Source: an uncultured Atopostipes sp. | Lineage (GTDB): Bacteria; Bacillota; Bacilli; Lactobacillales; Carnobacteriaceae_A | Reading direction: 5' to 3' | DNA length: 40,290 nt | Assembly (NCBI GenBank): GCA_910588235.1 | Contig: CAJUOQ010000021.1 | Coordinates: forward strand, 1 to 40,290 | Part shown: one piece after another, positions 8,092 to 15,899 of the stretch | Position numbering within the stretch: the first letter of the stretch is position 1 | Layout of the letters: the number at the start of each line of letters is the position of its first letter | Program-made: the position numbers and the translations under genes | Notes under the pieces: model-generated | What the model was told of the DNA's origin: nothing | The model's input: only the letters and a program-made list of their open reading frames with translations | The model's database searches: none

Positions 8092-9006
8092 ATGAACCCG
8101 CTTTTCAAATTACTTATGAAATTTGCATCGTCTCCAAAAATTGATATGCAAGAAGATTATGTATGGGTAAGGAAGATTCAGCAATTGTTCTCGAAAACTT
8201 CGGTAGAAGATTATGATTTTTTAGATGAAAAAATTTATTCTGCCGAAGATGATCATGAAATTCCTGTACGTATTTTTTATCCTGAACACCGAAAACATGA
8301 AGAGTCGATTATTTATATACATGGCGGAGGTTGGGCCCTTGGGAATATTGATACATACACGAGTGCTTGTGTGAATTTAGCCAACGAATTAGGACGGATT
8401 GTGTATTCTATTGACTATCGCTTAGCCCCAGAACATCCATATCCTGCTGGATTGCGCGACTGTCTGCGCGTCGTGGATGTGCTATTGACACCAGACACCG
8501 ACCAAAAAGATAAAAAGTGGATCCTCATGGGCGATTCGGCAGGTGGCAACTTAGCCGCCGCTGTTTTATTAAAAAGAAGAGCGGAAAATAAAAGACTTCC
8601 TGAAAAACAAATATTATTGTATCCTTTAACCCATTGGGATCATACTGAACATTCACCTTTTCCTTCAATTATCAAAAATGGTTATGATTATGGTTTAACC
8701 ATTAAGAAGATCCAAGAATATATGGAAATGTATGCCCCAGATGAAAAAGTACGGCAAAGTCCTTATATTGCGCCTCTGATGGCCGATGATTTAAGTGGAC
8801 AACCAGCTACTTTAATTATCACGGCGGAGTATGACCCTTTACGTGATGAAGGAGAAGCGTATGGGAGAGCTTTGAAAAAAGCAGGCAATGAGGTAGAAGT
8901 TCAGCGTATTTTAAATAGTGTACATGGTTTTATTACTTATCCACCGTATGTCACCCCACTAGTCGAAGCATATAAATTAATGAATAATTTCTTGAATAGG
9001 TCATGA
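8092..9006 (+). CDS. Alpha/beta hydrolase, HSL-type esterase
   Basis: A 304-residue serine hydrolase of the hormone-sensitive-lipase (alpha/beta-hydrolase-3) type. The oxyanion-hole motif is HGGG (77-80). The nucleophile elbow is GDSAGG with Ser149. The acid is Asp248 in EYDPLRDE, and the base is His278 in VHGF. All catalytic elements are present. Such enzymes hydrolyse short acyl esters; the true substrate is unknown. No signal peptide is seen, so it is likely cytosolic or membrane-associated. AGAGGTG precedes the ATG. It is the first gene of a three-gene operon: 15 bp separate it from the acyltransferase gene, suggesting that the hydrolase and transferase act on the same ester. Confidence 0.85.
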   Translation: MNPLFKLLMKFASSPKIDMQEDYVWVRKIQQLFSKTSVEDYDFLDEKIYSAEDDHEIPVRIFYPEHRKHEESIIYIHGGGWALGNIDTYTSACVNLANELGRIVYSIDYRLAPEHPYPAGLRDCLRVVDVLLTPDTDQKDKKWILMGDSAGGNLAAAVLLKRRAENKRLPEKQILLYPLTHWDHTEHSPFPSIIKNGYDYGLTIKKIQEYMEMYAPDEKVRQSPYIAPLMADDLSGQPATLIITAEYDPLRDEGEAYGRALKKAGNEVEVQRILNSVHGFITYPPYVTPLVEAYKLMNNFLNRS

Positions 9007-9021
9007 GATAGGAGTAATGGC

Positions 9022-10368
9022 ATGGAGTATGAACAATGGATTCGTCTAGATAATGCTTCTAATATTTTCTTAGCTGCACGAAATGAAATTGATACAAAAG
9101 TTTTTCGATTGACGGCTGAAATGAAAGATAATATTAAACCGTCGATTTTGCAAGAAGCTCTGAATATAACTTATGAAGAATACCCTCTGTTTCATAGTGT
9201 TTTACGTCGGGGGTTCTTTTGGTATTATTTAGAAAAAAGCGAAGAAGATCCTCAAGTGGAGAAGGAATCAGAACCTCCTGTCTCTAAAATTTATAAATCA
9301 GGGGAGCGAAACTTTTTATTCCGTATCCTTTATAAAGAAAATCGTATCCATTTAGAAGTTTTCCATGCTTTAACGGATGGAACAGGGGCCTTGTGGTTTT
9401 TAGAAGATTTGTTGATTGAGTATGTAAGGTTACGATACGCGAAAGATGAACAAAATCCAAAAGAAAAACGTCAAAAAGCAGATATTGAAGATAGTTTTAA
9501 TCGTTATTTCAGAGAAAAGAAGAAAAGAACACAATTCGATCGTTTTATCCAACCACTGCGAGAAATTTATAAGGAACAAAAAATCAATAAACGACTTCTT
9601 CCGAGCGTGACGGAAAGCCCCGAAGACAAAAAAATCTATCAAATTAAAGGAACGCTGACCCCTGATCATCGGCCACGCATTATTCATTTAGAAATACCGG
9701 TAAAAGAGGCTTTAGCACTGGCGCGTAAAGAGGGTGTTTCTTTAACGATGTATCTATCGGCTTTATATTTATTAACAATTTACGAAGCAAAAGAGAAAAA
9801 AGATGAGGAGATCACTCTCAGTATGTCGATCCCCATTAATTTGCGACAATTTTTTCCCTCCATTACTGTGCGCAATTTTTTTAGTACAACAGTGGTCGAT
9901 TATACTTTTAAAGCAGACAAGACACCGGAACTCAGTGATATTTGTCAAAAAATCAATCAACAATTTCAAAAACAATTAGAAAAAGAAGCCTTGGAGAATC
10001 GGCTAAAGAAACATATTGCCTTTGAATTTTATCCACCGGCACGGATCATATTGCGTCCTATCAAAGATTTAATTTTAAAGGGAATTAATAAATTAAATAA
10101 TCGAAAAATTACAGCAGCGATGTCAAACTTAGGAATCGTGCATTTACCAGAAGAGATGTCAGAGTATGTGGAGAATATGTATTTCCTAACATCAGTCATT
10201 CGTCCACAATTTTCGGTGCTGAGCTATGGGCAGACGTTAAATATTTGCTTTACGAGTCCTTTTAGTGAGACGGCTATTTACCAACATTTTGTCGAGCATT
10301 TGACTGCAGCTGGTTTGGAAGTCGCGGTTGATGTCAACAAAGTCACCAGAGAGGAGTTAGAAGAGTAG
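9022..10368 (+). CDS. Condensation-fold acyltransferase (alcohol acetyltransferase-like)
   Basis: A 448-residue protein of the CoA-dependent acyltransferase / condensation-domain superfamily. The catalytic motif HxxxDG is seen as HALTDG (His115, Asp119, Gly120). A C-terminal VLSYGQT segment fits the position of the latch/DFGxG region of the fold. Such proteins are usually annotated alcohol acetyltransferase or PapA-like. They transfer an acyl group from CoA or a carrier protein to a hydroxyl. There are no membrane helices or carrier domain. The middle (about 140-200) is rich in Lys/Glu. It sits between an esterase gene (15 bp upstream) and a zinc-ribbon membrane protein gene that starts directly after its stop codon, implying co-expression. 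Donor and acceptor cannot be told from sequence. Confidence 0.7.
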   Translation: MEYEQWIRLDNASNIFLAARNEIDTKVFRLTAEMKDNIKPSILQEALNITYEEYPLFHSVLRRGFFWYYLEKSEEDPQVEKESEPPVSKIYKSGERNFLFRILYKENRIHLEVFHALTDGTGALWFLEDLLIEYVRLRYAKDEQNPKEKRQKADIEDSFNRYFREKKKRTQFDRFIQPLREIYKEQKINKRLLPSVTESPEDKKIYQIKGTLTPDHRPRIIHLEIPVKEALALARKEGVSLTMYLSALYLLTIYEAKEKKDEEITLSMSIPINLRQFFPSITVRNFFSTTVVDYTFKADKTPELSDICQKINQQFQKQLEKEALENRLKKHIAFEFYPPARIILRPIKDLILKGINKLNNRKITAAMSNLGIVHLPEEMSEYVENMYFLTSVIRPQFSVLSYGQTLNICFTSPFSETAIYQHFVEHLTAAGLEVAVDVNKVTREELEE

Positions 10369-11037
10369 ATGAAAACTTGTCCGAAGTGCAAAACTTCTGT
10401 AAAAGGGGAATGGATAAAATGCCCTTTATGTCAGACCCCTTTAGTGACAGAAGCTGAAACAGAACAAAAACCTTCTTCACTTTTAAATGTCCCACTGACT
10501 TTTAATCGTCAAAAAGCGATGCAAGTCTTTTTTAGAATTTCTTTATTCCTTGTTTTACTCTACTTTATTGGCCATTATTTCTGGACATTTCAATTTTTCG
10601 GTTTGGAATATGTTTTATTTGGGCTTTTAATTACTTGGACTTTATTTATCATTTTGCTACAGAAGCGTCGAAATATTGTGAAAGCGATCCTTTATATCTT
10701 GGTTTTCATTGCGCTTGTGAGCATTTATTTTGATTATTTAAATGGTTGGCTTAGTTGGTCGTTAACCTTTGTGATTCCTATTTTAAGTACGTCATCTTTG
10801 TTAGCGATGTTTATTTCGATACAAGTCGTGAGTTTAAAAGCGGAAGATTATGTATTGTATTTGCAATTGGCTGCTTTAGTGGGCATCGTGCCTTTATTAT
10901 TTTTGATCATGCATTGGGTCGCTCATCCGCTCCCGAGTCTTGTTTCTGTGATTTTTAGTTTTGTGATGTTGATTAGCGTGTTCGTGAGATATCGAAAAAC
11001 AGTGATTCAAGAATTACAAAAACGAATGCATATCTAA
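10369..11037 (+). CDS. Zinc-ribbon membrane protein (DUF6320-like)
   Basis: A 222-residue protein. An N-terminal zinc ribbon has two CPxC knuckles (Cys4, Cys7, Cys18, Cys21). About 30 polar residues follow, then six predicted membrane helices from about residue 50 to 210. The architecture and the neighbourhood fit the DUF6320 family, recognised here mainly by context and so with moderate confidence. The start codon abuts the acyltransferase stop (TAG-ATG), indicating translational coupling, and the ribosome binding site lies in the upstream coding region. Function is unknown. It may anchor or assist the acyltransferase, or move its product or substrate across the membrane. There is no clear terminator before the next promoter. 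Confidence 0.6.
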   Translation: MKTCPKCKTSVKGEWIKCPLCQTPLVTEAETEQKPSSLLNVPLTFNRQKAMQVFFRISLFLVLLYFIGHYFWTFQFFGLEYVLFGLLITWTLFIILLQKRRNIVKAILYILVFIALVSIYFDYLNGWLSWSLTFVIPILSTSSLLAMFISIQVVSLKAEDYVLYLQLAALVGIVPLLFLIMHWVAHPLPSLVSVIFSFVMLISVFVRYRKTVIQELQKRMHI

Positions 11038-11073
11038 GAGAGATTGAAGAATCTAAGACTTATTGTGTTATTA

Positions 11074-11102
11074 CTGTCATTTCTGAGGATTTGTTTTATA
11101 AT
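11074..11102 (+). promoter_or_regulatory. Promoter of the phasin-ubiB operon
   Basis: CTGTCA (11074-11079) and TATAAT (11097-11102) with 17-bp spacing. The start is predicted about 30 bp before the AAAGGAGG ribosome binding site of the next gene. Confidence 0.55.
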
Positions 11103-11141
11103 AAATTTGTAAGTATTATCAACTAAAGGAGGAAACATAAA

Positions 11142-11450
11142 ATGTTTGAACAATTAAGAAGATTAGCGATGATTGGTATTGGTGGAACAGCTTTAGCAGT
11201 TGATAAGGTAGCAGAATATGTGGATGAATTAGTCAAACAAGGAAAATTGACCGTAGACGAAGGTAAAAAACTAACAGAAGAATTAATTCAAAATAGAAAA
11301 AAAGACACAACCGACGAAGAACGAAAAGAAATCGAAGAAATTTTATTAGATATGAATTTGGCCCAAAGAAAAGATATTGAGCAATTGGAAACAAGAATTG
11401 AACAATTAGAAACAGAATTAAATAAAGCTGAAAACGACGAAGAACATTAA
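11142..11450 (+). CDS. Phasin-family coiled-coil protein
   Basis: A 102-residue protein. A short hydrophobic, glycine-containing N-terminal helix (LAMIGIGGTALA) is followed by a helical segment, VDELVKQGKLTVDEGKKLTEEL. A long heptad-like coiled coil then runs from about residue 50 to the end (DIEQLETRIEQLETEL). This is the layout of small phasin-like proteins commonly encoded next to AarF/UbiB kinases in Firmicutes. A membrane- or lipid-surface role is likely, but the exact function is not known. It does not indicate polyhydroxyalkanoate storage by itself, and no PHA synthase is in view. AAAGGAGG precedes the ATG. ubiB follows 40 bp later in the same direction. Confidence 0.7.
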   Translation: MFEQLRRLAMIGIGGTALAVDKVAEYVDELVKQGKLTVDEGKKLTEELIQNRKKDTTDEERKEIEEILLDMNLAQRKDIEQLETRIEQLETELNKAENDEEH

Positions 11451-11490
11451 ACGTCAATAAGAAAAATTTGATCGTTCAAGGAGGGTGGGC

Positions 11491-13101
11491 ATGAGTAAAA
11501 TGCAAAAAAAAGGAAGGCGAAATCGGTTAACTGAGATTGCGACTGTACTAGCTTCTTATGGTTTTGGGCACATTTATCGAACGCGACTCGGTTCAAAACA
11601 TGAGCATCAAGATGCTGAGCAGTTACGTTTAGCCTTTGAAGAGCTAGGACCGACGTTTATTAAGTTTGGACAGATATTGTCAACACGTCCAGATTTGCTG
11701 CCGCCAGATTATATTGAAGAATTAGCGAAGTTACAAGATCAAGCCCCCCCTTTTCCTTTTGAACAAATTAAGGAAACGTTTCAGGAAGAATTTGGTGAAG
11801 ATTTAGAAGAAGTTTTTGAATGGGTGGATGAAGAACCGTTAGCAAGTGCCTCAGTTGCTCAAGTCCATCGAGCTCTAACCAAAGAGGGGCAAGAGGTGAT
11901 TGTGAAGGTTCAAAGGCCGGATATGGAAGAGGATTTATTACGGGATATTCAGTTGTTTTCCCGAATCATTTCAATGGCTCCTGAGACCGTCAAAAGTTTT
12001 GTAGTGGATGCGGATGTTGCTTTAGCTGAAGTTGAAAAAATTACAAAAGTTGAATTAGACTTTCGCAATGAGATGAATGCCTTAATCCAGTTTCGTAAAA
12101 ATAATGAAAATCGACCGGTAGTGACTGCGCCCAAACCGATGGTCAAATACACCTCAAAGCGGGTGTTAGTTGAAGAGTATATCAAGGGAATCAATGGGTT
12201 AAATATTACGGATCTTCTGCAAGCGGGCTATGAACAAGATGATTTTGTCGAAAAATTCATTTATACTTTTTTAGTCCAAATTTTTGAAGATGGTTTCTTC
12301 CACGGTGATCCTCATCCCGGGAATATCATTATCAGTGAAGGTCAGATTGTTTATATTGACTTTGGTTTGTACGGAGAACTTTCGGAAAGTAATCGAAATA
12401 AATTATTAGAGATTTTAGAAGCTATTGTTTTTGAAGATGTGGAATCTTTAATGAACTTGCTCTTACAGATGGCAATTGTCCGATCGGATGTTGACCGGTA
12501 TACTTTATACCAAGACTTAGAGACGTTTTTTTATTTATATGTTTCCAAAGATTTGGAGCAGATTGAGATTGGCACGTTATTTAATGATATTTTATCTGTG
12601 ACGCATAAACACGATTTAATTATGCCGAATGATTTTATTATGTTAGCCAAATCCATGGGTGTTATTGAAGGGGTAGTGGCTGATTTTAAAACGGATGTTA
12701 ACGTGATGGAAGTGGCCAAAACGTATCTGCAAGAACGAGATGATTTCTCGTTTTGGGGACGTTTGAAAAAAGAAAATATAGGATTGAAAGCTTATCAAAT
12801 AGGTGCGAATATACTCGATCTACCCACGAAAGTAAAAGATACTTTAGAGACGATCGCAAACGGACGTGCTCGTCTGAACTTAGAAATTATGGATTGGGAT
12901 AAAAAGAGTGTCGAGGTTAATAAAATGGTGAACCGTTTAGTGTTTGCGATTATTATTGCCTCGTTGATCATGGCGTCAGCCATTATAGCGGCCAGCGTAA
13001 CCAGCCCTGGTTTATCTCGCTTAAGTATCGTTATTTTTATTGGTGCTGGATTAATGGGCTTATGGCTCTTAATTTCGATTATAAGATCAGGAACTTTATA
13101 A
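11491..13101 (+). CDS. UbiB/AarF (ADCK) family atypical kinase
   Basis: A 536-residue membrane-anchored protein-kinase-like ATPase. Family hallmarks are the KxGQ motif (Lys58-Gln61, KFGQILSTRPDLLP), the alanine-rich loop replacing the P-loop (ASASVAQVHR, 118-127), the VKVQRP lysine near 139, the catalytic-loop HGDPHPGN (271-278), and the DFG (290-292). Two C-terminal membrane helices (about 475-530) anchor it. In proteobacteria and mitochondria these proteins support ubiquinone synthesis. In a lactic-type Firmicute the likely role is handling isoprenoid or other lipids. The upstream GTG (11485) overlaps the ribosome binding site, so ATG 11491 is preferred, spaced 6 nt from AAGGAGG. The pairing with a phasin-like gene is conserved context. 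Confidence 0.88.
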   Translation: MSKMQKKGRRNRLTEIATVLASYGFGHIYRTRLGSKHEHQDAEQLRLAFEELGPTFIKFGQILSTRPDLLPPDYIEELAKLQDQAPPFPFEQIKETFQEEFGEDLEEVFEWVDEEPLASASVAQVHRALTKEGQEVIVKVQRPDMEEDLLRDIQLFSRIISMAPETVKSFVVDADVALAEVEKITKVELDFRNEMNALIQFRKNNENRPVVTAPKPMVKYTSKRVLVEEYIKGINGLNITDLLQAGYEQDDFVEKFIYTFLVQIFEDGFFHGDPHPGNIIISEGQIVYIDFGLYGELSESNRNKLLEILEAIVFEDVESLMNLLLQMAIVRSDVDRYTLYQDLETFFYLYVSKDLEQIEIGTLFNDILSVTHKHDLIMPNDFIMLAKSMGVIEGVVADFKTDVNVMEVAKTYLQERDDFSFWGRLKKENIGLKAYQIGANILDLPTKVKDTLETIANGRARLNLEIMDWDKKSVEVNKMVNRLVFAIIIASLIMASAIIAASVTSPGLSRLSIVIFIGAGLMGLWLLISIIRSGTL

Positions 13102-13132
13102 AGTGCTTTTTATACCTTTTGCATAAGAAAAG

Positions 13133-13166
13133 AAAAACCGTCAGGAAATTTCCTGACGGTTTTTGG
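13133..13166. terminator. Bidirectional terminator between ubiB and glsB-like gene
   Basis: A fully palindromic 32-bp element (13133-13164) with arms AAAAACCGTCAGG and its complement around AAATTT. It gives T-runs on both strands and so ends both convergent operons. Confidence 0.9.
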
Positions 13167-13194
13167 TTATTCTATTGATTAAAAATTAAGTAGT

Positions 13195-13443
13195 TTATCT
13201 CGCTTTACCAGTAATCCAACCGTAAATTAATACGACGATTAAAGCACCGATAATAGCTGGGAATACAGCAAATCCTTGAACAGTCCAGCCCCAGTCACCT
13301 AATAATAGACCACCGAGCCATGCACCAAGGAAACCTAAAATAATGTTGCCAAGAATTCCACCGGGTACTTCACGGTTCATGATTTGTTCAGCAACAAATC
13401 CAATAAGTCCACCTACAACTAATGAAATTAAAAATCCTATCAT
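13195..13443 (-). CDS. GlsB/YeaQ/YmgE family stress-response membrane protein
   Basis: An 82-residue protein with three hydrophobic helices rich in Gly and Ala (MIGFLISLVVGGLIGFVAEQ, then GGILGNIILGFLGAWLGG, then IIGALIVVLIYGWI). This is the pattern of the transglycosylase-associated protein family (PF04226), small inner-membrane proteins induced by stress. Their molecular function is unknown. An upstream in-frame ATG (13458) is rejected because a strong GGAGGAG site lies between it and the ATG at 13443, and 82 residues is the usual family length. It is the last gene of the minus-strand nfeD-floA block, but a separate promoter within the preceding gene is plausible. Confidence 0.85.
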   Translation of the reverse strand: MIGFLISLVVGGLIGFVAEQIMNREVPGGILGNIILGFLGAWLGGLLLGDWGWTVQGFAVFPAIIGALIVVLIYGWITGKAR

Positions 13444-13469
13444 CAATATCTCCTCCAATTTCTTCCATT

Positions 13470-13489
13470 GATAGCAATCAATTGCTATC
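13470..13489. promoter_or_regulatory. 20-bp palindrome in the glsB leader
   Basis: GATAGCAATCAATTGCTATC has 9-bp perfect arms around CA. On the minus strand it lies just after a candidate promoter (TTGCAC - 17 bp - TAAAAT, overlapping the end of the preceding gene) and 26 bp before the glsB start. It could be a repressor operator or a 5' stabilising hairpin. Confidence 0.45.
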
Positions 13490-13508
13490 TCTGTCTTACA
13501 AAATCATT

Positions 13509-13925
13509 TTACCGATTTCGGTCGCGGAGTGCAATTGGTTTGCTCAGAACTTCGCTGAGAATCATAGCGTCAGTAATGCTTTGTCTGTCTGATAGCTGTT
13601 TGATCAATGAATTTCTTTTGGTGGATTGTTGATATGATTTCTTTGTTTTTGCTCTTTGTCTTTTCGTTGCTTGGCGTTGTTTTGCTTTTTGTGTATAAGC
13701 GGAGTGTTCTTCAGTTTGTTTCTGTGCTTGTTGCTCATTCCGTTTTCTCTGACTAGATTTCGGTTTTTGTGCTTTTTGATTTCGTCTACGCGTTTTGGGT
13801 TGTGGCTTGTTTTGTTTCTTTGAACGAGTAGGCGTTTCAGCGGCCGTTCGTTGTTGACGAATTTCTTCTAGACGTTTAACAAGTTCTTGTTGTTTAGCAT
13901 TTCTGCCAGTGTTTTCTGAACTCAT
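13509..13925 (-). CDS. Very basic low-complexity protein downstream of floA
   Basis: A 138-residue protein that I do not recognise. About residues 1-25 form a mixed helix (KQQELVKRLEEIRQQR). Residues 30-105 are almost only Lys, Arg, Gln, Asn, Ser, Thr and Ala, giving a strongly positive, probably disordered segment. The last 30 residues return to an ordered amphipathic pattern, SITDAMILSEVLSKPIALR. No membrane helix is present. The basic part could bind nucleic acid or acidic lipid headgroups. It follows floA by 30 bp and is probably in its operon, so a role linked to membrane microdomains is possible but is pure inference. The ribosome binding site is weak, and the start could also be the GTG at 13931. 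Confidence 0.6.
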   Translation of the reverse strand: MSSENTGRNAKQQELVKRLEEIRQQRTAAETPTRSKKQNKPQPKTRRRNQKAQKPKSSQRKRNEQQAQKQTEEHSAYTQKAKQRQATKRQRAKTKKSYQQSTKRNSLIKQLSDRQSITDAMILSEVLSKPIALRDRNR

Positions 13926-13955
13926 ACACACACATCCGATCTATCATATAAGAAG

Positions 13956-14939
13956 TTATTGTTCTTCATTTTCATCTTCATCATTAACTTCACGGGAAAT
14001 AGATTCTCTCATACTTGAATCTGCTTGGACGTTTTTCATGTTGTAATAGTCCATAACCCCTAAATTACCACTTCTAAAGGCTTCAGCAATGGCAAGAGGA
14101 ACTTCAGCTTGTGCTTCCGTTACTTTTGCTTGCATTTCTTGTTCGCGAGCTACAGCCATTGAACGTTGTTCTTCAGCTTTTGCTTGGGCAATTTTCTTGT
14201 CAGCGTCAGCTTGATCTGTTTGTAATTGGGCACCAATGTTCCGGCCAACGTCTACATCCGCAATATCGATCGAAAGAATTTCAAAAGCAGTTCCTGCATC
14301 TAATCCTTTATTTAAAACTGTTTTTGACATGGAATCTGGGTTTTCCAGAATATCAGCATGTACAGGCGCAGAACCAACTGTCGTAACAATTCCTTCTCCC
14401 ACACGAGCAATAATTGTATCTTCACCGGCTCCACCGACTAAACGCTCGATGTTTGCACGGACCGTGACTTTCGCTTTGGATAAGAGTTCAATGCCGTCTT
14501 TAGCAACCGCTGAAATTTTTGGTGTTTCAATGACTTTCGGGTTTACGGAGACTTGAACCGCTTCAAAAACATTGCGACCCGCTAGATCAATGGCTGCTGC
14601 TTGTTCAAAAGGGAGTTCAATATTTGCACGTTCTGAAGCAATTAAAGCATCAATGACATCATTAATATTTCCACCGGCTAAATGATGAGCTTCTAAATCA
14701 TCAATGGAAAGATCGAGACCTGCTTTTGTCGCCTTGATTTGTGGACGAATGATATCCTGAGGATTCACCCGACGTAGTCGCATACCGGCTAATGTGAAGA
14801 GTCCGACTTTTACGCCTGAAAAATAAGCAGTAACCCATAAGCCCACAGGAATAAAGCGGAGCGCCAAACTAAGCACGGCTAATATCAGAATTGCAAGAAT
14901 AATAAAACCAATAAATGTTCCATCAAAAAATGTATCCAT
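13956..14939 (-). CDS. floA: Flotillin-like protein FloA
   Basis: A 327-residue scaffold protein of functional membrane microdomains. An N-terminal hydrophobic segment (about 8-45) anchors it. It is followed by an SPFH/band-7 region (MRLRRVNPQDIIRPQIKATKAGL, then VGGAGEDTIIARVGEGIVTTVGSA) and a C-terminal coiled coil rich in Ala, Glu and Lys (DADKKIAQAKAEEQRSMAVAREQEMQAKVTEAQAEVPLAIAEA). This sequence is strongly typical of FloA (YqfA) in Firmicutes and matches its length of about 330. The tail is acidic. It lies 21 bp after nfeD, the usual operon partner. Confidence 0.95.
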   Translation of the reverse strand: MDTFFDGTFIGFIILAILILAVLSLALRFIPVGLWVTAYFSGVKVGLFTLAGMRLRRVNPQDIIRPQIKATKAGLDLSIDDLEAHHLAGGNINDVIDALIASERANIELPFEQAAAIDLAGRNVFEAVQVSVNPKVIETPKISAVAKDGIELLSKAKVTVRANIERLVGGAGEDTIIARVGEGIVTTVGSAPVHADILENPDSMSKTVLNKGLDAGTAFEILSIDIADVDVGRNIGAQLQTDQADADKKIAQAKAEEQRSMAVAREQEMQAKVTEAQAEVPLAIAEAFRSGNLGVMDYYNMKNVQADSSMRESISREVNDEDENEEQ

Positions 14940-14960
14940 TTCATCTACCTCTGTTCTAAA

Positions 14961-15566
14961 TTATTTTTTTCGTACGACAATTTTTGTTCCAAGGATTTCT
15001 TGAATAACAACTTTTTCTCCACGAGCAACATGTCCTTCAGCACTTAAAACATCATAAGAACTTGCATTTTCTTCAAAGATGGCTTTTCCAGAAGGACGAA
15101 GAGGAGTGACCGCTTCTCCAACCATACCAATTGAAAGTTGAGGTTTCTTTTCGGTTTCTTCAATTTCCATCGATTGTTGACTGTTTGCTTTCAAGACAAT
15201 TTTATCTAGATTAGAAATCGAGTAACCGCTTCGAATTAAAACGACGACTAAAATAGTTGAAGTAATAAGAGCAATCGTTAAATCTCTAATCATCAATCCG
15301 AAGTTATTGGTTGTAAAATAAAGTCCCAGAGCTACTGAAACAACACCTAAGATGCCTAATAAGCCAAAACCGGGGATAAATACTTCTAAAGCAATTAAAA
15401 CAAGGCCCACTATAAATAAGAGAATAGGCGTCCAACTATCAACACCAGCATAATAAAAATAGCCGACTAAACTTCCAATCGCAACAATGGTACCGGTCTT
15501 ATGCCAAGGAGTTAGGACTAAGAAAATAATACCAATAAAACCAAGAGTTAGCAGTAAAGTTTCCAC
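14961..15566 (-). CDS. Short NfeD-family membrane protein
   Basis: A 201-residue protein with four to five N-terminal membrane helices (about 1-115) and a C-terminal OB-fold-like domain (about 145-200; IGMVGEAVTPLRPSGKAIFE, then GEKVVIQEILGTKIVVRK). This is the short NfeD class, lacking the ClpP-like protease domain of the long form such as Bacillus YqeZ. It works with flotillins at the membrane; its encoded position directly upstream of floA fits. The start codon is GTG (15564-15566) placed 8 nt from AGGAGG. The overlapping ATG one base upstream is in another frame. It is not a truncated pseudogene, since the domain set is that of the short class. Confidence 0.88.
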   Translation of the reverse strand: METLLLTLGFIGIIFLVLTPWHKTGTIVAIGSLVGYFYYAGVDSWTPILLFIVGLVLIALEVFIPGFGLLGILGVVSVALGLYFTTNNFGLMIRDLTIALITSTILVVVLIRSGYSISNLDKIVLKANSQQSMEIEETEKKPQLSIGMVGEAVTPLRPSGKAIFEENASSYDVLSAEGHVARGEKVVIQEILGTKIVVRKK

Positions 15567-15599
15567 ATATTTAACCTCCTTTATTCTTCTTTCGGTTTA

Positions 15600-15608
15600 A
15601 GTATACCA
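15600..15608 (-). promoter_or_regulatory. Extended -10 promoter of nfeD-floA operon
   Basis: TGG-TATACT on the minus strand, with no good -35. It lies about 35 bp upstream of the nfeD start codon. Confidence 0.4.
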
Positions 15609-15793
15609 TCTTGAAGGCTTTGACGAAATATAAAATATCTTTTAGTAAAAATAAAAAAGTCAAACAGGAAGAAATTAGTGTTCAATGGCTCATAATCGAT
15701 AAAATTTATTTTAATCTTATTTTAATGTATTGATGAATCAAAGAATCGATTAAACAATGATGATAAAAGCGAAGAAACGTTCAAATAAATTAA

Positions 15794-15833
15794 TTAAGTA
15801 AGCGATTACTTAATGGTTATCGTATGCTATAGT
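15794..15833 (+). promoter_or_regulatory. Glycogen operon promoter P1 with overlapping palindrome
   Basis: The palindrome TTAAGTAAGCGATTACTTAA (15794-15813) has perfect 8-bp arms around GCGA and the look of a dimeric repressor operator. It sits where the -35 would be for an extended -10 (TGC-TATAGT, 15825-15833). This arrangement suggests repression or activation of glgBCDA by an unidentified regulator. Confidence 0.45.
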
Positions 15834-15870
15834 ACAATTGAACAAATTCGGGAAAGTATCTAGTTAAATT

Positions 15871-15899
15871 TTGTGTTTATTTAGTAATTACTGTACAAT
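15871..15899 (+). promoter_or_regulatory. Glycogen operon promoter P2 candidate
   Basis: TTGTGT (15871-15876) and TACAAT (15894-15899) are 17 bp apart, predicting a leader of about 85 nt before glgB. Confidence 0.4.

Noticed and set aside
11041..11054. Small hairpin AGATT-GAAG-AATCT after the acyltransferase operon
   Set aside because: A 5-bp stem with no T-run; too weak for a terminator.
14961..15566. NfeD as a truncated pseudogene, because the protease domain is absent
   Set aside because: Short NfeD proteins with helices plus OB domain are a normal class found next to floA.
15760..15790. Possible CcpA cre site (core AAACGTT) upstream of glgB
   Set aside because: Only the central CG and a few flanking positions match; several fixed positions fail.
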